Origin: CAYMTN01 sp964393335
GTDB taxonomy: Bacteria; Chloroflexota; Anaerolineae; Aggregatilineales; Aggregatilineaceae
Direction: 5' to 3'
NCBI GenBank assembly: GCA_964393335.1
Contig: CAYMTN010000183.1
Coordinates: 1 to 11,000, forward strand
DNA: 11,000 nucleotides
Shown piece by piece: positions 1 to 7,300 of this stretch. Below the pieces are notes generated by a model. It worked only from the letters and a program-made list of their open reading frames with translations. It had not been told where the DNA came from and did no database searches. The position numbers and the translations under genes were made by a program. The first letter of the stretch is position 1, and every line of letters starts with the position of its first letter.

Positions 1-1077
1 CATGGCGGCGACCTCGCCCCGGTACAGCGTGATGTCCGGCACTTCGACCAGCGGATTTTCACGGTGATACCCGGCGACAAGATCGTAGGTCATCAGCACT
101 TTATCACCGCTGCGCAGGTCGGCTTTCAGGTGCAGGTGAATGTTGTGCTCGGACCGCGGCCTGGCGATGAGTTGATCGCGTTTCAGGCGTTCCAGGCGGC
201 GCAAACGGCCTTTGGCCTGTGCCGTGTTCTGACCGGCGATATTGCGGCGGATGTAGTCCTCTTCTTTGGTGATGAATTCCTGCTGCGCCTCGAATTCTTT
301 TATCTGGCGCTGCTGGCGCTGCGTGCGCTGCTGGACGTAATGGCTGTAATTGCCCCGATAGACGTCGATGCCGCCCCATTCCATTTCCCAAATGGTTGTG
401 ATCACGTTGTCCATGAAGTAGCGGTCATGACTCACGACCAGCATCGCGCCCGGCCACGATTTGAGGAAATTTTCCAGCCATTCGACGGCGTTGATGTCCA
501 GATGATTAGTCGGTTCGTCCAACACCAGCAGGTCCGGCGACTCCAGCAGCAGGCGGGCCAATAGAGCGCGGGTTTGCTGCCCGCCCGAAAGATGTTGCAG
601 CGGCATCTGAAAATCGTCCGGAGCAAAGCCCAAGCCTTGCAGCACCTGCCGGGTACGCAGTTCATAGGTGTACCCCCCGTCCAGCTCGAATTGGTGCTGC
701 TCGCGCCCGTATCGTTCGATCAGCTCGTCCAGATCGGGATGCTCCGGATCGCTCATCTTCTCGGCCAGCGCGACCAGCCGGATTTCGCGTTCGCGCAGGT
801 CGGTGAAAGCAGTAAGCATCTCGTCCCACAGCGTCCGGTCGGCGGCCAGGTGGGGGCGTTGGGGCAGGTAACCGATGGTCAGGCCCTTCATGTGGTTCAC
901 GACGCCCGCCGATGGTTCTTCCTTTTTGATCAACACTTCGAGCAGGGTCGTCTTGCCAATGCCGTTCGACCCGACCAGCGCGATTTTCGCGCCGTGCGGG
1001 ACCTCGACCGTTACACCCTGAAAAATGTCATGTGCGCCAAATGCTTTGGCGAGATTGACTGCGCTCAGAACTGCCAT
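1..1077 (-). CDS. ABC-F family ATPase (N-terminal part, runs off the left edge)
   Basis: The minus frame from ATG at 1077 is open for 359 codons to the window edge. Seen in order: Walker A GSNGIGKTT (residues 36-44), Q-loop YLPQ (Q73), signature LSGGQ (163-167), Walker B and catalytic Glu in LLVLDEPTNHLD (D187, E188) and H-loop SHDRYF (H217). A GNYSxY segment follows, then a charged Gln/Arg/Glu-rich helical linker at about 250-310, and the start of a second ABC domain from about residue 326. The sequence stops before the second Walker A. Twin ABC domains joined by a charged linker and no membrane segments define the ABC-F family, soluble proteins that bind the ribosomal E site and influence stalled or antibiotic-bound ribosomes. 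Which subfamily this is cannot be told without the second half. The start follows the family N-terminus. The Shine-Dalgarno is weak (GAAAG about 8 nt upstream), and a TATAAT promoter lies 43 nt upstream. Confidence 0.93.
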   Translation of the reverse strand, partial: MAVLSAVNLAKAFGAHDIFQGVTVEVPHGAKIALVGSNGIGKTTLLEVLIKKEEPSAGVVNHMKGLTIGYLPQRPHLAADRTLWDEMLTAFTDLREREIRLVALAEKMSDPEHPDLDELIERYGREQHQFELDGGYTYELRTRQVLQGLGFAPDDFQMPLQHLSGGQQTRALLARLLLESPDLLVLDEPTNHLDINAVEWLENFLKSWPGAMLVVSHDRYFMDNVITTIWEMEWGGIDVYRGNYSHYVQQRTQRQQRQIKEFEAQQEFITKEEDYIRRNIAGQNTAQAKGRLRRLERLKRDQLIARPRSEHNIHLHLKADLRSGDKVLMTYDLVAGYHRENPLVEVPDITLYRGEVAAM

Positions 1078-1120
1078 TGTTTGTCTTTCACCATACGATT
1101 TGCGTGTGTTCCGACCTCGC

Positions 1121-1148
1121 ATTATACCATGTGCTGGCGTGACGTTAA
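1121..1148 (-). promoter_or_regulatory. Sigma-70-type promoter for the ABC-F gene
   Basis: On the minus strand a perfect TATAAT lies at 1126-1121, preceded by TTAACG (four of six matches to TTGACA) at 1148-1143 with a 16-bp spacer. Transcription would start near 1114 and give a 5' leader of about 37 nt before the ATG at 1077. The boxes are seen directly. Activity is inferred. Confidence 0.6.
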
Positions 1149-1169
1149 CGCCCAATTGCCCGCCAATGG

Positions 1170-1232
1170 AAGCAGATCGTAGCCCAGACGTCAGCCGGTC
1201 GGGTGATCTGCTTGGTTATCGCTCACCGGCTG
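1170..1232. repeat. Two interlocked inverted repeats in the divergent promoter region
   Basis: Repeat A is AAGCAGATC (1170-1178) with its complement GATCTGCTT (1205-1213), 9 bp perfect with a 26-bp spacer. Repeat B is CAGCCGGT (1192-1199) with ACCGGCTG (1225-1232), 8 bp perfect with a 25-bp spacer. The arms alternate A-B-A-B. Their centres are about 20 bp apart, close to two helical turns. The right arms cover the -35 box and the -35/-10 spacer of the plus-strand promoter, so they could be operator sites. They lie upstream of both predicted start sites and so are probably not in a transcript. Confidence 0.45.
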
Positions 1233-1240
1233 GCTATAAT
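1212..1240 (+). promoter_or_regulatory. Promoter giving a probable leaderless mRNA for the membrane-protein gene
   Basis: A perfect TATAAT at 1235-1240 is preceded by TTGGTT at 1212-1217 with a 17-bp spacer. The ATG of the next gene is at 1248, only 7 nt after the -10 box. That is where transcription would normally begin, so the transcript probably has no 5' leader and no Shine-Dalgarno site. The -35 box is weak (three of six matches). The perfect -10 and the spacing make the call. Confidence 0.6.
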
Positions 1241-1247
1241 CAGCGCT

Positions 1248-1664
1248 ATGAGCGACTTGAACGATTTTAACTCACCGGACGTATCCCCGGAACAATCCGG
1301 GATCATGACCGCCGCTGTCCTCATGGCGGTAGGCGGGTGGGGCGGGCTGTGGCTGCTGGTCTCGACGACGCTGCCGACCGCCTTTCCCCGCTGGCTGTTT
1401 TTCGTGTTTTTGTACCTGGCCGTAACCGGAACGGTTCTGCCGTTTGTGCGCTTTTTGAACGCGCGTTTTTCGCGTGAAGGCGTGCCGCCATCCGGGGGTG
1501 TGATCCTGCGCCAGAGTATCTGGGTCGGATTATTCGTCGTCGCGTGTGCCTGGTTACAGATTCCGCGCGTACTCAACCCGGTGATCGCGTTTTTCCTGGC
1601 GCTCAGCCTGATCGTGATCGAAGTGTTTTTGCACGTGCGCGAACAGGAACAATCCGAATCCTGA
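1248..1664 (+). CDS. Small four-helix membrane protein of unknown function
   Basis: A 138-residue protein I cannot assign to a named family. After a short acidic cytoplasmic-type N-terminus (1-18) there are four hydrophobic segments at about 20-42, 49-70, 86-104 and 108-128. The loop between helices 2 and 3 is basic and Gly/Pro-rich (NARFSREGVPPSGG), and the tail is charged (HVREQEQSES). An upstream in-frame ATG at 1203 is less likely, because it would put the promoter inside the gene and add residues unlike a normal N-terminus. The ATG at 1248 directly follows the -10 box. The stop codon at 1662 overlaps the Shine-Dalgarno of the M24 peptidase, so the two are probably co-transcribed. It is integral to the cytoplasmic membrane; its role is unknown. 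Confidence 0.8.
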   Translation: MSDLNDFNSPDVSPEQSGIMTAAVLMAVGGWGGLWLLVSTTLPTAFPRWLFFVFLYLAVTGTVLPFVRFLNARFSREGVPPSGGVILRQSIWVGLFVVACAWLQIPRVLNPVIAFFLALSLIVIEVFLHVREQEQSES

Positions 1665-1678
1665 AAGGACATGACACT

Positions 1679-2908
1679 ATGAAAGCGGACCTGGACAGGT
1701 TGATGCGGGAACGCGGCATTGATGCGTTGGTCACGTTGCCCAGTGAAAATCAAGACCCGTACCGCGCATACCTGGCGAACGGCGCAGATTTTACCGGCCT
1801 GGTGGTCAAGCGGCGCGGCGGCCCGCTGGCGCTGATCGCCCACAGCATGGAACGTGACGAAGCGGCCAAAAGCGGCTTGCCCGTCTACACGTACGACGAT
1901 TTTGGCTGGAGTGAGCTGCTGCGTGAGCATCGCAACGATCAGGATGCAGCTCAAGTCGCCTGGTACCGGCGTGTTTTCGAACGTTTCGGCATCACCGGCA
2001 GGGTCGGAGTGTATGGTCTGGGGGACATCCACGCAGCGTATCGCTTGCTGGTGATGCTCAGCCGCGAATTGGGCGAGGAGATCGAGTTTGTGACCGAACC
2101 GGATCGCGGCACGATTTTTGACAGTGCCTACGAAACCAAAGACACAGGCGAATTGGCGAAGCTGCGCGAAGTAGCTCACCGGACCAGCGCTGTCATGCGG
2201 GCCACGCGCGCCTGGATCGCGCTGCACCGCGCCGAAGATGGCGTGGTCGTCCATACGGACGGCGTGCCGCTGACGATTGGCGCAGTCAAACGGTATGTGC
2301 GTTTACAGTTGTTTGAGCAGGACCTCGAAGACCCGGAAGGCATGATCTTTGCGCAGGGGCGTGACGCAGGTGTGCCGCACAGCAAAGGCGACGACGCCGC
2401 CCCAATACAACTCGGCCAGACGATTGTGTTTGACTTGTTCCCGCGCGCGCCGGGCGGATACTTCCACGATATGACGCGCACGTGGTGCGTCGGGTACGCG
2501 CCGCCGGAAGCGCAAGCCGCCTATGCCGCCGTGATGGAAGCTTTCGAGCGGTCAGTGGAAATGTGCAAGGTGGGCGCGCCGACCAACACCGTGCAGCACA
2601 TGGTATGCGAGTACTTCGAAGAATCAGGGCATCCCACCGTGTTGAATACACCCGTCACCCAGCAAGGCTACGTACACAGCCTGGCGCACGGCCTCGGCCT
2701 CAACGTGCACGAAGCGCCGTATTTCCCGACGTACAGCGAGCGATATCGCCTGCAGCCGGGCAACGTGTTCACGATTGAGCCGGGGTTATATTATCCGGAG
2801 CGCGGGTACGGCGTGCGGGTTGAGGATACGGTGTGTCTGAACGAAGATGGGGCGCTGGAAACGCTCACCGACTGCCCCTACGATCTGGTCATTGAACTGA
2901 AAGGATGA
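1679..2908 (+). CDS. M24 family metallopeptidase (Xaa-Pro aminopeptidase/prolidase-like)
   Basis: A 409-residue cytoplasmic peptidase with the creatinase/aminopeptidase-P layout: an N-terminal domain (about 1-150) and a C-terminal pita-bread catalytic domain (about 160-405). The five expected dinuclear-metal ligands are all visible: D252 (VFDLFP), D264 (FHDMTRTW), H337 (SLAHGLGLNVHE), E367 (TIEPGLYYPE) and E382 (VRVEDTV). H263 precedes D264, and H333 and H344 are further candidates for active-site histidines. By family knowledge such enzymes cleave Xaa-Pro bonds; the exact substrate cannot be read from sequence. The ATG at 1679 has AAAGGA at 1664-1669, 9 nt upstream. A longer reading from 1544 would run inside the previous gene and is rejected. 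It lies 14 nt after the membrane-protein gene and 45 nt before tsaD, in the same direction. Confidence 0.9.
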   Translation: MKADLDRLMRERGIDALVTLPSENQDPYRAYLANGADFTGLVVKRRGGPLALIAHSMERDEAAKSGLPVYTYDDFGWSELLREHRNDQDAAQVAWYRRVFERFGITGRVGVYGLGDIHAAYRLLVMLSRELGEEIEFVTEPDRGTIFDSAYETKDTGELAKLREVAHRTSAVMRATRAWIALHRAEDGVVVHTDGVPLTIGAVKRYVRLQLFEQDLEDPEGMIFAQGRDAGVPHSKGDDAAPIQLGQTIVFDLFPRAPGGYFHDMTRTWCVGYAPPEAQAAYAAVMEAFERSVEMCKVGAPTNTVQHMVCEYFEESGHPTVLNTPVTQQGYVHSLAHGLGLNVHEAPYFPTYSERYRLQPGNVFTIEPGLYYPERGYGVRVEDTVCLNEDGALETLTDCPYDLVIELKG

Positions 2909-2909
2909 T

Positions 2910-2948
2910 GGACCGGGGCGGCAGGCTGTTTCGTCGCCCGGCTGGTCC
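2910..2948 (+). other. GC-rich hairpin between the M24 gene and tsaD
   Basis: GGACC (2910-2914) can pair with GGTCC (2944-2948), and GGGCG (2916-2920) with CGCCC (2935-2939). A small asymmetric bulge separates the two stems, and a 14-nt loop closes them. The structure ends 5 nt before the tsaD ATG and has no T-tract after it, so it is not a normal intrinsic terminator. It could mark an RNA processing point or mask the start region. No Shine-Dalgarno is visible before tsaD. Confidence 0.35.
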
Positions 2949-2953
2949 GTGTT

Positions 2954-4042
2954 ATGACAGTCATTCTGGGTATTGAAACGTCGTGTGATGAAACAAGTGT
3001 GGCGGTTGTGGTCGATGGCGAGCGTATTCTGTCGAACGTGGTTGCATCTCAGATCGACCTACATGCGCAGTACGGCGGCGTGTTTCCCGAAGTGGCGTCC
3101 CGCGCTCATATCGAAGCGATCAGCCACGTCACGCGGGAAGCGTTCGAAGGGTCCGGTACCACGCTGGACGACATCGACGCGATTGCCGTCACGCGCGGGC
3201 CAGGTCTGGCCGGATCGCTGCTGGTAGGTGTCAACTATGCAAAAGGGTTGGCCTTGGGGTGCGATCTGCCACTGGTTGGCGTGAATCACCTGGAAGGGCA
3301 TGTCTACTCGTTGTGGTTGACCGGGCGTGAAACCCCCATCCGGTTCCCGGTAGTATGCCTGATCGTTTCCGGCGGGCACAGCGAGATCGTGTTGATCACC
3401 GGGCACGGCGAGTACACGGTGCTGGGCAGCACCATCGATGACGCGGCGGGTGAGGCGTTCGACAAGGTCGCGCGGCTATTGGGGCTGCCGTATCCCGGCG
3501 GCCCGGCTATCGAGTGCGCGGCGCAGGATGGCAGCGCCACTGCCTATGACTTTCCGCGCGCGCTGCGTGGCGATGCGTACAACTTCAGTTTTTCCGGCCT
3601 GAAAACGGCGGTGCTGCGTGCCGTCCAGCCGCCGCATGAAGGCAAGCGTCTCCCCAGGGGCGAAACCATGACACCCGACCAACTGCGGCCCGACGTGACT
3701 ATCGCGGACGTGGCAGCGAGTTTTCAAGCAGCCGTAGCCGATGTGCTGGTCGAAAAAACGGTGCAGGCGGCGGGAGAACATGGCGCAACTGAAATCTGGA
3801 TCGCGGGCGGTGTGAGTGCTAACCAGGCGTTACGCGCCGGGATGGACGCTGCCAGCGACCTGCCCGTACGTTATCCGCCGCTCAAGTTATGCGTAGACAA
3901 CGCCGCGATGATCGCATCGGCTGGTTATTTCCGCTATAGTCAGGGCTACCGTGATGATCTGGATATGGACATCCGCCCGATGTGGCCGTTGGTGTCGATC
4001 AAAGAAACCATGAACAAACTGGGCGATGGTGCGCCAGAGTGA
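2954..4042 (+). CDS. tsaD: tRNA N6-adenosine threonylcarbamoyltransferase TsaD
   Basis: A 362-residue protein matching TsaD (Kae1/Gcp, ASKHA fold) along its whole length. It transfers the threonylcarbamoyl group from threonylcarbamoyl-AMP to A37 of ANN-decoding tRNAs, working with TsaB and TsaE to make t6A. Seen: the family N-terminus ILGIETSCDETS (4-15), the glycine turn RGPGLAGSLLVG (81-92), metal ligands H112 and H116 in NHLEGH, the SGGHS loop (139-143), GGVSAN (285-290) and the third metal ligand D316 in CVDNAAMIA. All are intact, so it should be active. The start is fixed by the conserved N-terminus although no Shine-Dalgarno is visible. A stable hairpin sits just upstream. It ends 28 nt from the convergent SGNH gene. 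tsaB and tsaE are not in this window. Confidence 0.97.
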   Translation: MTVILGIETSCDETSVAVVVDGERILSNVVASQIDLHAQYGGVFPEVASRAHIEAISHVTREAFEGSGTTLDDIDAIAVTRGPGLAGSLLVGVNYAKGLALGCDLPLVGVNHLEGHVYSLWLTGRETPIRFPVVCLIVSGGHSEIVLITGHGEYTVLGSTIDDAAGEAFDKVARLLGLPYPGGPAIECAAQDGSATAYDFPRALRGDAYNFSFSGLKTAVLRAVQPPHEGKRLPRGETMTPDQLRPDVTIADVAASFQAAVADVLVEKTVQAAGEHGATEIWIAGGVSANQALRAGMDAASDLPVRYPPLKLCVDNAAMIASAGYFRYSQGYRDDLDMDIRPMWPLVSIKETMNKLGDGAPE

Positions 4043-4070
4043 CGCCGTAGAAGAAACCCACGCGCGACGG

Positions 4071-5315
4071 TCAGTTGGCCGCCTCGAATATCTCCGGGTG
4101 ATCGTCCAGCCAGGCCGCCAGTGTCTCGGCCAGCACTTCGTTTCCGCGCGCGTTGAGGTGAATGTCTGTCGTGTAATATAACTGTTCGCCGGCTGCCGCG
4201 TGCTCGCTCAAAATGGGCAGCGGATCGATGCAGACCAGCCCCTCGTCGGTACAGAAATCCTGCATCATCGTGTATGGCTGGTCGAGCAGCGCCAGCTTTT
4301 TTGCACCCAGCATCGGCTCGCTCATGCGGCGGTACACCTGCTCTTTGGTGGGCATCAAAATGATCACCAATGTTCCACCATAACTGCCTACCAAATCGCG
4401 TGACTCGCGGATCGCCTGCTGGCTGCGCTGCCACCCGTAGCGGTTGTTGGGTTGGGACATATCAAACGCGTTCCACAGGTAGGGCCGCCCGAATGCCAGT
4501 TTGATCGCGCCCCGTTCAGCGTATTCAGGATCGTGAAATTGCAGCGATCCCTCGAAGTCGCTCTCAGACCCTAAGTAGAGCTTGAGCAGAACGTAAATCG
4601 CAGAGTTTTTGTCCCACCAGTTCAGTTTGGGGACGGGCGGCGGCGGGTTGGCCGACTGGATATCCGTTTCTCCGCGCAGGGCCGCCAGTCCATAGTCCTC
4701 GTTCGCATCATTGCCGAACCACTCCCACAGCACCAACGGCGGTTTGAGTGGCATCCCGAAGTCTTCCAACACGCGCTGGTGGCTCACCGATCCCGTGCTG
4801 GTGATGCCCAGGTTGATGATGTTCCGGTCAGTAAGCTGGCCCAGGCGCTGGACCCAGCATTGATCCTCGTCGGTGAAGCAGAACGTGAACGAGTCACCGA
4901 CGGCAACGCCGTCGACATACCGGTCGACCAGTTCCTGACGCGTGCGAAATGCCACGCGTGACCCCCACAGGGTTTCGGTGCTGACGGTGAACCGTACCTC
5001 GGCGCTGCCGAACTGCTCACGGTTGTGGACCGGTCGGGTAATGGTCAGGTACGTTGTGTCTGGCTGCCAGATCGGGTCGGGCAGCAGTTTACTGTCGGTA
5101 AATGGCGTCTTGTGGACCTGGTCCAGCACCAGTTGCAGGCGCGGGGGCAGCGAGAAAAATAACAAACGCAGCAGGATTTCTACCAGCACCCACGCCAGAA
5201 TCACCCCAAACGTGATGCCGCCCAGCCGCCCGACCCATACCCGGTACGACGTGTGCGGGGATTTTTCCGGAGCTGTCGATGAGGTTGGTTCCTGCACGGT
5301 ATTCGACCTAGCCAT
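4071..5315 (-). CDS. Membrane-anchored SGNH (GDSL-like) hydrolase, AlgX/DltD-like
   Basis: A 414-residue protein with a basic N-terminus, one hydrophobic segment at about 32-55 (uncleaved anchor or signal) and an extracytoplasmic SGNH domain. The blocks are visible: GDSFT with the nucleophile S142, the oxyanion glycine G170 in NLGITSTGS, N202 in WFGNDAN, and D384/H386 in TTDIHLNARG. The D-x-H spacing resembles the AlgX/AlgJ group (DTHWN) more than classical GDSL lipases (DxxH). Relatives act as esterases or O-acyltransferases on surface polysaccharides; the substrate here is unknown. Its ATG overlaps the end of the 2H gene by 8 nt, which suggests translational coupling. It is the last gene of the minus-strand run and converges on tsaD. 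No clear terminator hairpin is visible in the 28-bp gap. Confidence 0.85.
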   Translation of the reverse strand: MARSNTVQEPTSSTAPEKSPHTSYRVWVGRLGGITFGVILAWVLVEILLRLLFFSLPPRLQLVLDQVHKTPFTDSKLLPDPIWQPDTTYLTITRPVHNREQFGSAEVRFTVSTETLWGSRVAFRTRQELVDRYVDGVAVGDSFTFCFTDEDQCWVQRLGQLTDRNIINLGITSTGSVSHQRVLEDFGMPLKPPLVLWEWFGNDANEDYGLAALRGETDIQSANPPPPVPKLNWWDKNSAIYVLLKLYLGSESDFEGSLQFHDPEYAERGAIKLAFGRPYLWNAFDMSQPNNRYGWQRSQQAIRESRDLVGSYGGTLVIILMPTKEQVYRRMSEPMLGAKKLALLDQPYTMMQDFCTDEGLVCIDPLPILSEHAAAGEQLYYTTDIHLNARGNEVLAETLAAWLDDHPEIFEAAN

Positions 5316-6027
5316 GACCCAAATGATACTCGGCTATGATGTCCTCGCGCGCGTTGCTCAGCGTGTCGCGCCCCAGGTCGGCGGTGTCGCGCGTGTAGAT
5401 GGTAAAGGTTATGCGCGTCACGGACAGTGTGAGCGGCTGAACCTCACGGTATGGGACCAGCGCGGCCACCAGCGGCTTTATGCGCTGTTTGCCCCAGTAC
5501 CCAAGCGTGATATGCGGCAGGTAGGGCACCATTCTGGGAGGGCGTGCCCGCAGCGGCAGCGCCCGCTGAAGTCTGGCGCGCAGCAGGCGCAAGCAGTTAT
5601 CAGGATCATGCACTTCGGCGAACAAGACGTTAGCGAACGCGTTCAGCGGGCCGATCTCGATGCTGAACGGCGCGAAATCTCGCAGTGCGGCGCGCACGAG
5701 TTCGGCCATCCTGGGCAGCGCTGCCTGGTCCCACGAATGGGGCAGCAGTGCCCAGGGACGGTTTCGCAGACCGCCGATATAGTGCAGTGTGAGATGCAGC
5801 CGGTTTGCGGGCTGAGGATCGTAATCCATCCAGGCCCTGAACCCATTTTGCCATGCGCCGAGTTGCGCCCGTGCCGCCGGGTTGTCAACCGGGATCAGGA
5901 AGGCGAGGTAAGGCAGGCTCAACCAGCGCCGGACTCCGCGATTTTCTAGCGCCAGCGAGTCTTGAGTGGTGTTGAGATGCGTGAAATGCTCCCAAGTGCC
6001 TTCAAACGACAATGTGCGTCGTGGCAC
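5308..6027 (-). CDS. 2H phosphoesterase superfamily protein (2'-5' RNA ligase family)
   Basis: A 239-residue protein with the two diagnostic His-x-Thr-x motifs, HLTL (78-81) and HITL (172-175), about 94 residues apart, as in LigT/ThpR-type 2H phosphoesterases. Known members hydrolyse 2',3'-cyclic phosphates or ligate 2'-5' RNA ends, in the cytoplasm. The physiological substrate of most members is unknown, so no symbol is given. The start is a GTG at 6027, chosen because a perfect AGGAGG lies 5 nt upstream. It adds a roughly 39-residue leader (1-39) before the first core strand YLAFLIPVDNP, longer than in compact LigT proteins. The stop overlaps the SGNH gene ATG by 8 nt. The galactokinase-like gene ends 52 nt upstream. 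Confidence 0.87.
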   Translation of the reverse strand: MPRRTLSFEGTWEHFTHLNTTQDSLALENRGVRRWLSLPYLAFLIPVDNPAARAQLGAWQNGFRAWMDYDPQPANRLHLTLHYIGGLRNRPWALLPHSWDQAALPRMAELVRAALRDFAPFSIEIGPLNAFANVLFAEVHDPDNCLRLLRARLQRALPLRARPPRMVPYLPHITLGYWGKQRIKPLVAALVPYREVQPLTLSVTRITFTIYTRDTADLGRDTLSNAREDIIAEYHLGHG

Positions 6028-6032
6028 GGCTG

Positions 6033-6038
6033 CCTCCT
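6033..6038 (-). promoter_or_regulatory. Strong Shine-Dalgarno site that fixes a GTG start
   Basis: The minus strand reads AGGAGG with 5 nt before the GTG at 6027. This is the best ribosome binding site in the window. It supports the GTG start and the N-terminal extension of the 2H phosphoesterase. Confidence 0.75.
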
Positions 6039-6079
6039 GCTATTGCCCTGGGACGTTTGCGCCTGCTGCCGCTGTGTGA

Positions 6080-7300
6080 TCACACAAAAACACCCGCGCC
6101 CTGAGCCGGTTCGACGGCAAACAAATGTCCTGCCCGCTGCGCAGTGCCTTCGTAGTGCGCTGCGGTGGAGACCAGAAAATCGTCTGCGGCGGCAGCATCC
6201 ACCAGCGCGACCACAGCCCCTGCCTCACCACCTCCACTGTAACGCGCACCGTAGCAGCCAGGGTGCCGGGTAGCTGCCTGCCACATGGCATCCAGCGCGT
6301 CGGAACTGCTGCCGTAATCGTCGCGCGCGCTCCAATACGATTCGTTCATCAGGGCACCGAATGCCGCCAGGTCACCCTGTTCAAGCACCTGCAACCCGCG
6401 CTCGACGCGTGCGATCTCGGTTACGACATGGCGCGCCCGGTGGAACTGGTTTGGCGTCAGAAGCGGCTCGAACTCTTCCAACTGTGCCAGCGATACATCG
6501 CGCAGTGACTTGATCTGCTGGTTGACCAACTGGATCGTGTGAGCGACCTTATGCGCGTCTTTGGCGCGATTCGTGTACCCGGACCCTGCCAGTTCGCGGC
6601 GGGTGTTTGTGTCGCAGATCATCACCTTCACCGACGGCGGCAGCAGCGTATGGCGATGCTGTAAGGAGCGGCAGTCCAGCCACAGGACATGGTCCTGGCG
6701 GGCGTGCAGGCATGTGAACTGGTCCTGGATGCCGCTGCCGATATTCATATACTCGCGCTCAACTTCATTGCCGATCACGGCCAGATCATTGAGTTCAACG
6801 CGCCAGTTTTCGAGCGCCTGCCAGGCGACGGCAAACGCTTCCTCGACGGCAGCGGACGAACTCAATCCCGCGCGCATTTCGACATTGCCCAAAAAAACCG
6901 CGTGAATGCCGTTGATCTTCAGCCCACGCCGTTGGAGCGCCCAGGCGACTCCAGCAGGGTAGTGGGCCCAATTCGGCAGGCTTTCCCCGACCACGTCAAC
7001 GCGTTCATCCAGGCGGCGCAGCGACAGGGTCACCGAAGCATCCAGGTCAGCCGCATGCAGGCGCACGAGATCCGCCGCCCCATAGGCCGCCGCCAGCCAG
7101 ATTTCACGGTTGATCGCGATGTTGATCACGGGACCGCCGTGCATGTCCACGTGCCCGCCGAGCAGATTTACACGTCCTGGGGCGCGCACAAAAACATCCG
7201 GGGTTTGGTCGGGAAAGACTCGCTTAAACGCGGTCAGAAGGGGCCGGGGAAGCGTGGCCGAGACGGACATGGATTCAGTATGAGTGTCTGTATTAGTCAT
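6080..7300 (-). CDS. GHMP kinase, galactokinase family, with altered sugar-binding motif
   Basis: A 406-residue protein with the galactokinase order of motifs: GRVNLLGGHVDMHGG (42-56), the phosphate-binding loop GLSSSAAVEEA (145-155), the catalytic-Asp segment GIQDQF with D193, DCRSL (209-213), and the C-terminal GARYSGGGEAG (351-361). GHMP kinases phosphorylate sugars or related alcohols with ATP in the cytoplasm. In true galactokinases the first motif reads GRVNLIGEHTDYN, where the Glu and Asp contact galactose. Here the Glu is Gly49, Thr is Val51 and Tyr is Met53, while H50, D52 and D193 remain. The fold and catalysis look intact but the substrate may not be galactose, so I give no symbol. 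ATG 7300 overlaps the previous stop by 8 nt. M11 (ATG 7270) is an alternative start without a Shine-Dalgarno. A longer reading to 7606 lies inside the upstream gene and is rejected. Confidence 0.88.
   Translation of the reverse strand: MTNTDTHTESMSVSATLPRPLLTAFKRVFPDQTPDVFVRAPGRVNLLGGHVDMHGGPVINIAINREIWLAAAYGAADLVRLHAADLDASVTLSLRRLDERVDVVGESLPNWAHYPAGVAWALQRRGLKINGIHAVFLGNVEMRAGLSSSAAVEEAFAVAWQALENWRVELNDLAVIGNEVEREYMNIGSGIQDQFTCLHARQDHVLWLDCRSLQHRHTLLPPSVKVMICDTNTRRELAGSGYTNRAKDAHKVAHTIQLVNQQIKSLRDVSLAQLEEFEPLLTPNQFHRARHVVTEIARVERGLQVLEQGDLAAFGALMNESYWSARDDYGSSSDALDAMWQAATRHPGCYGARYSGGGEAGAVVALVDAAAADDFLVSTAAHYEGTAQRAGHLFAVEPAQGAGVFV

Noticed and set aside
64..1182. Plus-strand frames over the ABC-F gene
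   Set aside because: The opposite strand carries all the ABC-F motifs in one unbroken frame, so these are shadows.
1223..2254. Long minus-strand frame (343 codons) across the M24 gene and the membrane-protein gene
   Set aside because: It is antisense to two genes with good starts and recognisable features. The composition is Arg/Pro/Gln-rich, as in shadow frames.
4043..4070. Possible bidirectional terminator in the 28-bp convergent gap
   Set aside because: Only a 4-bp complementarity is visible, with no T-tract on either strand.
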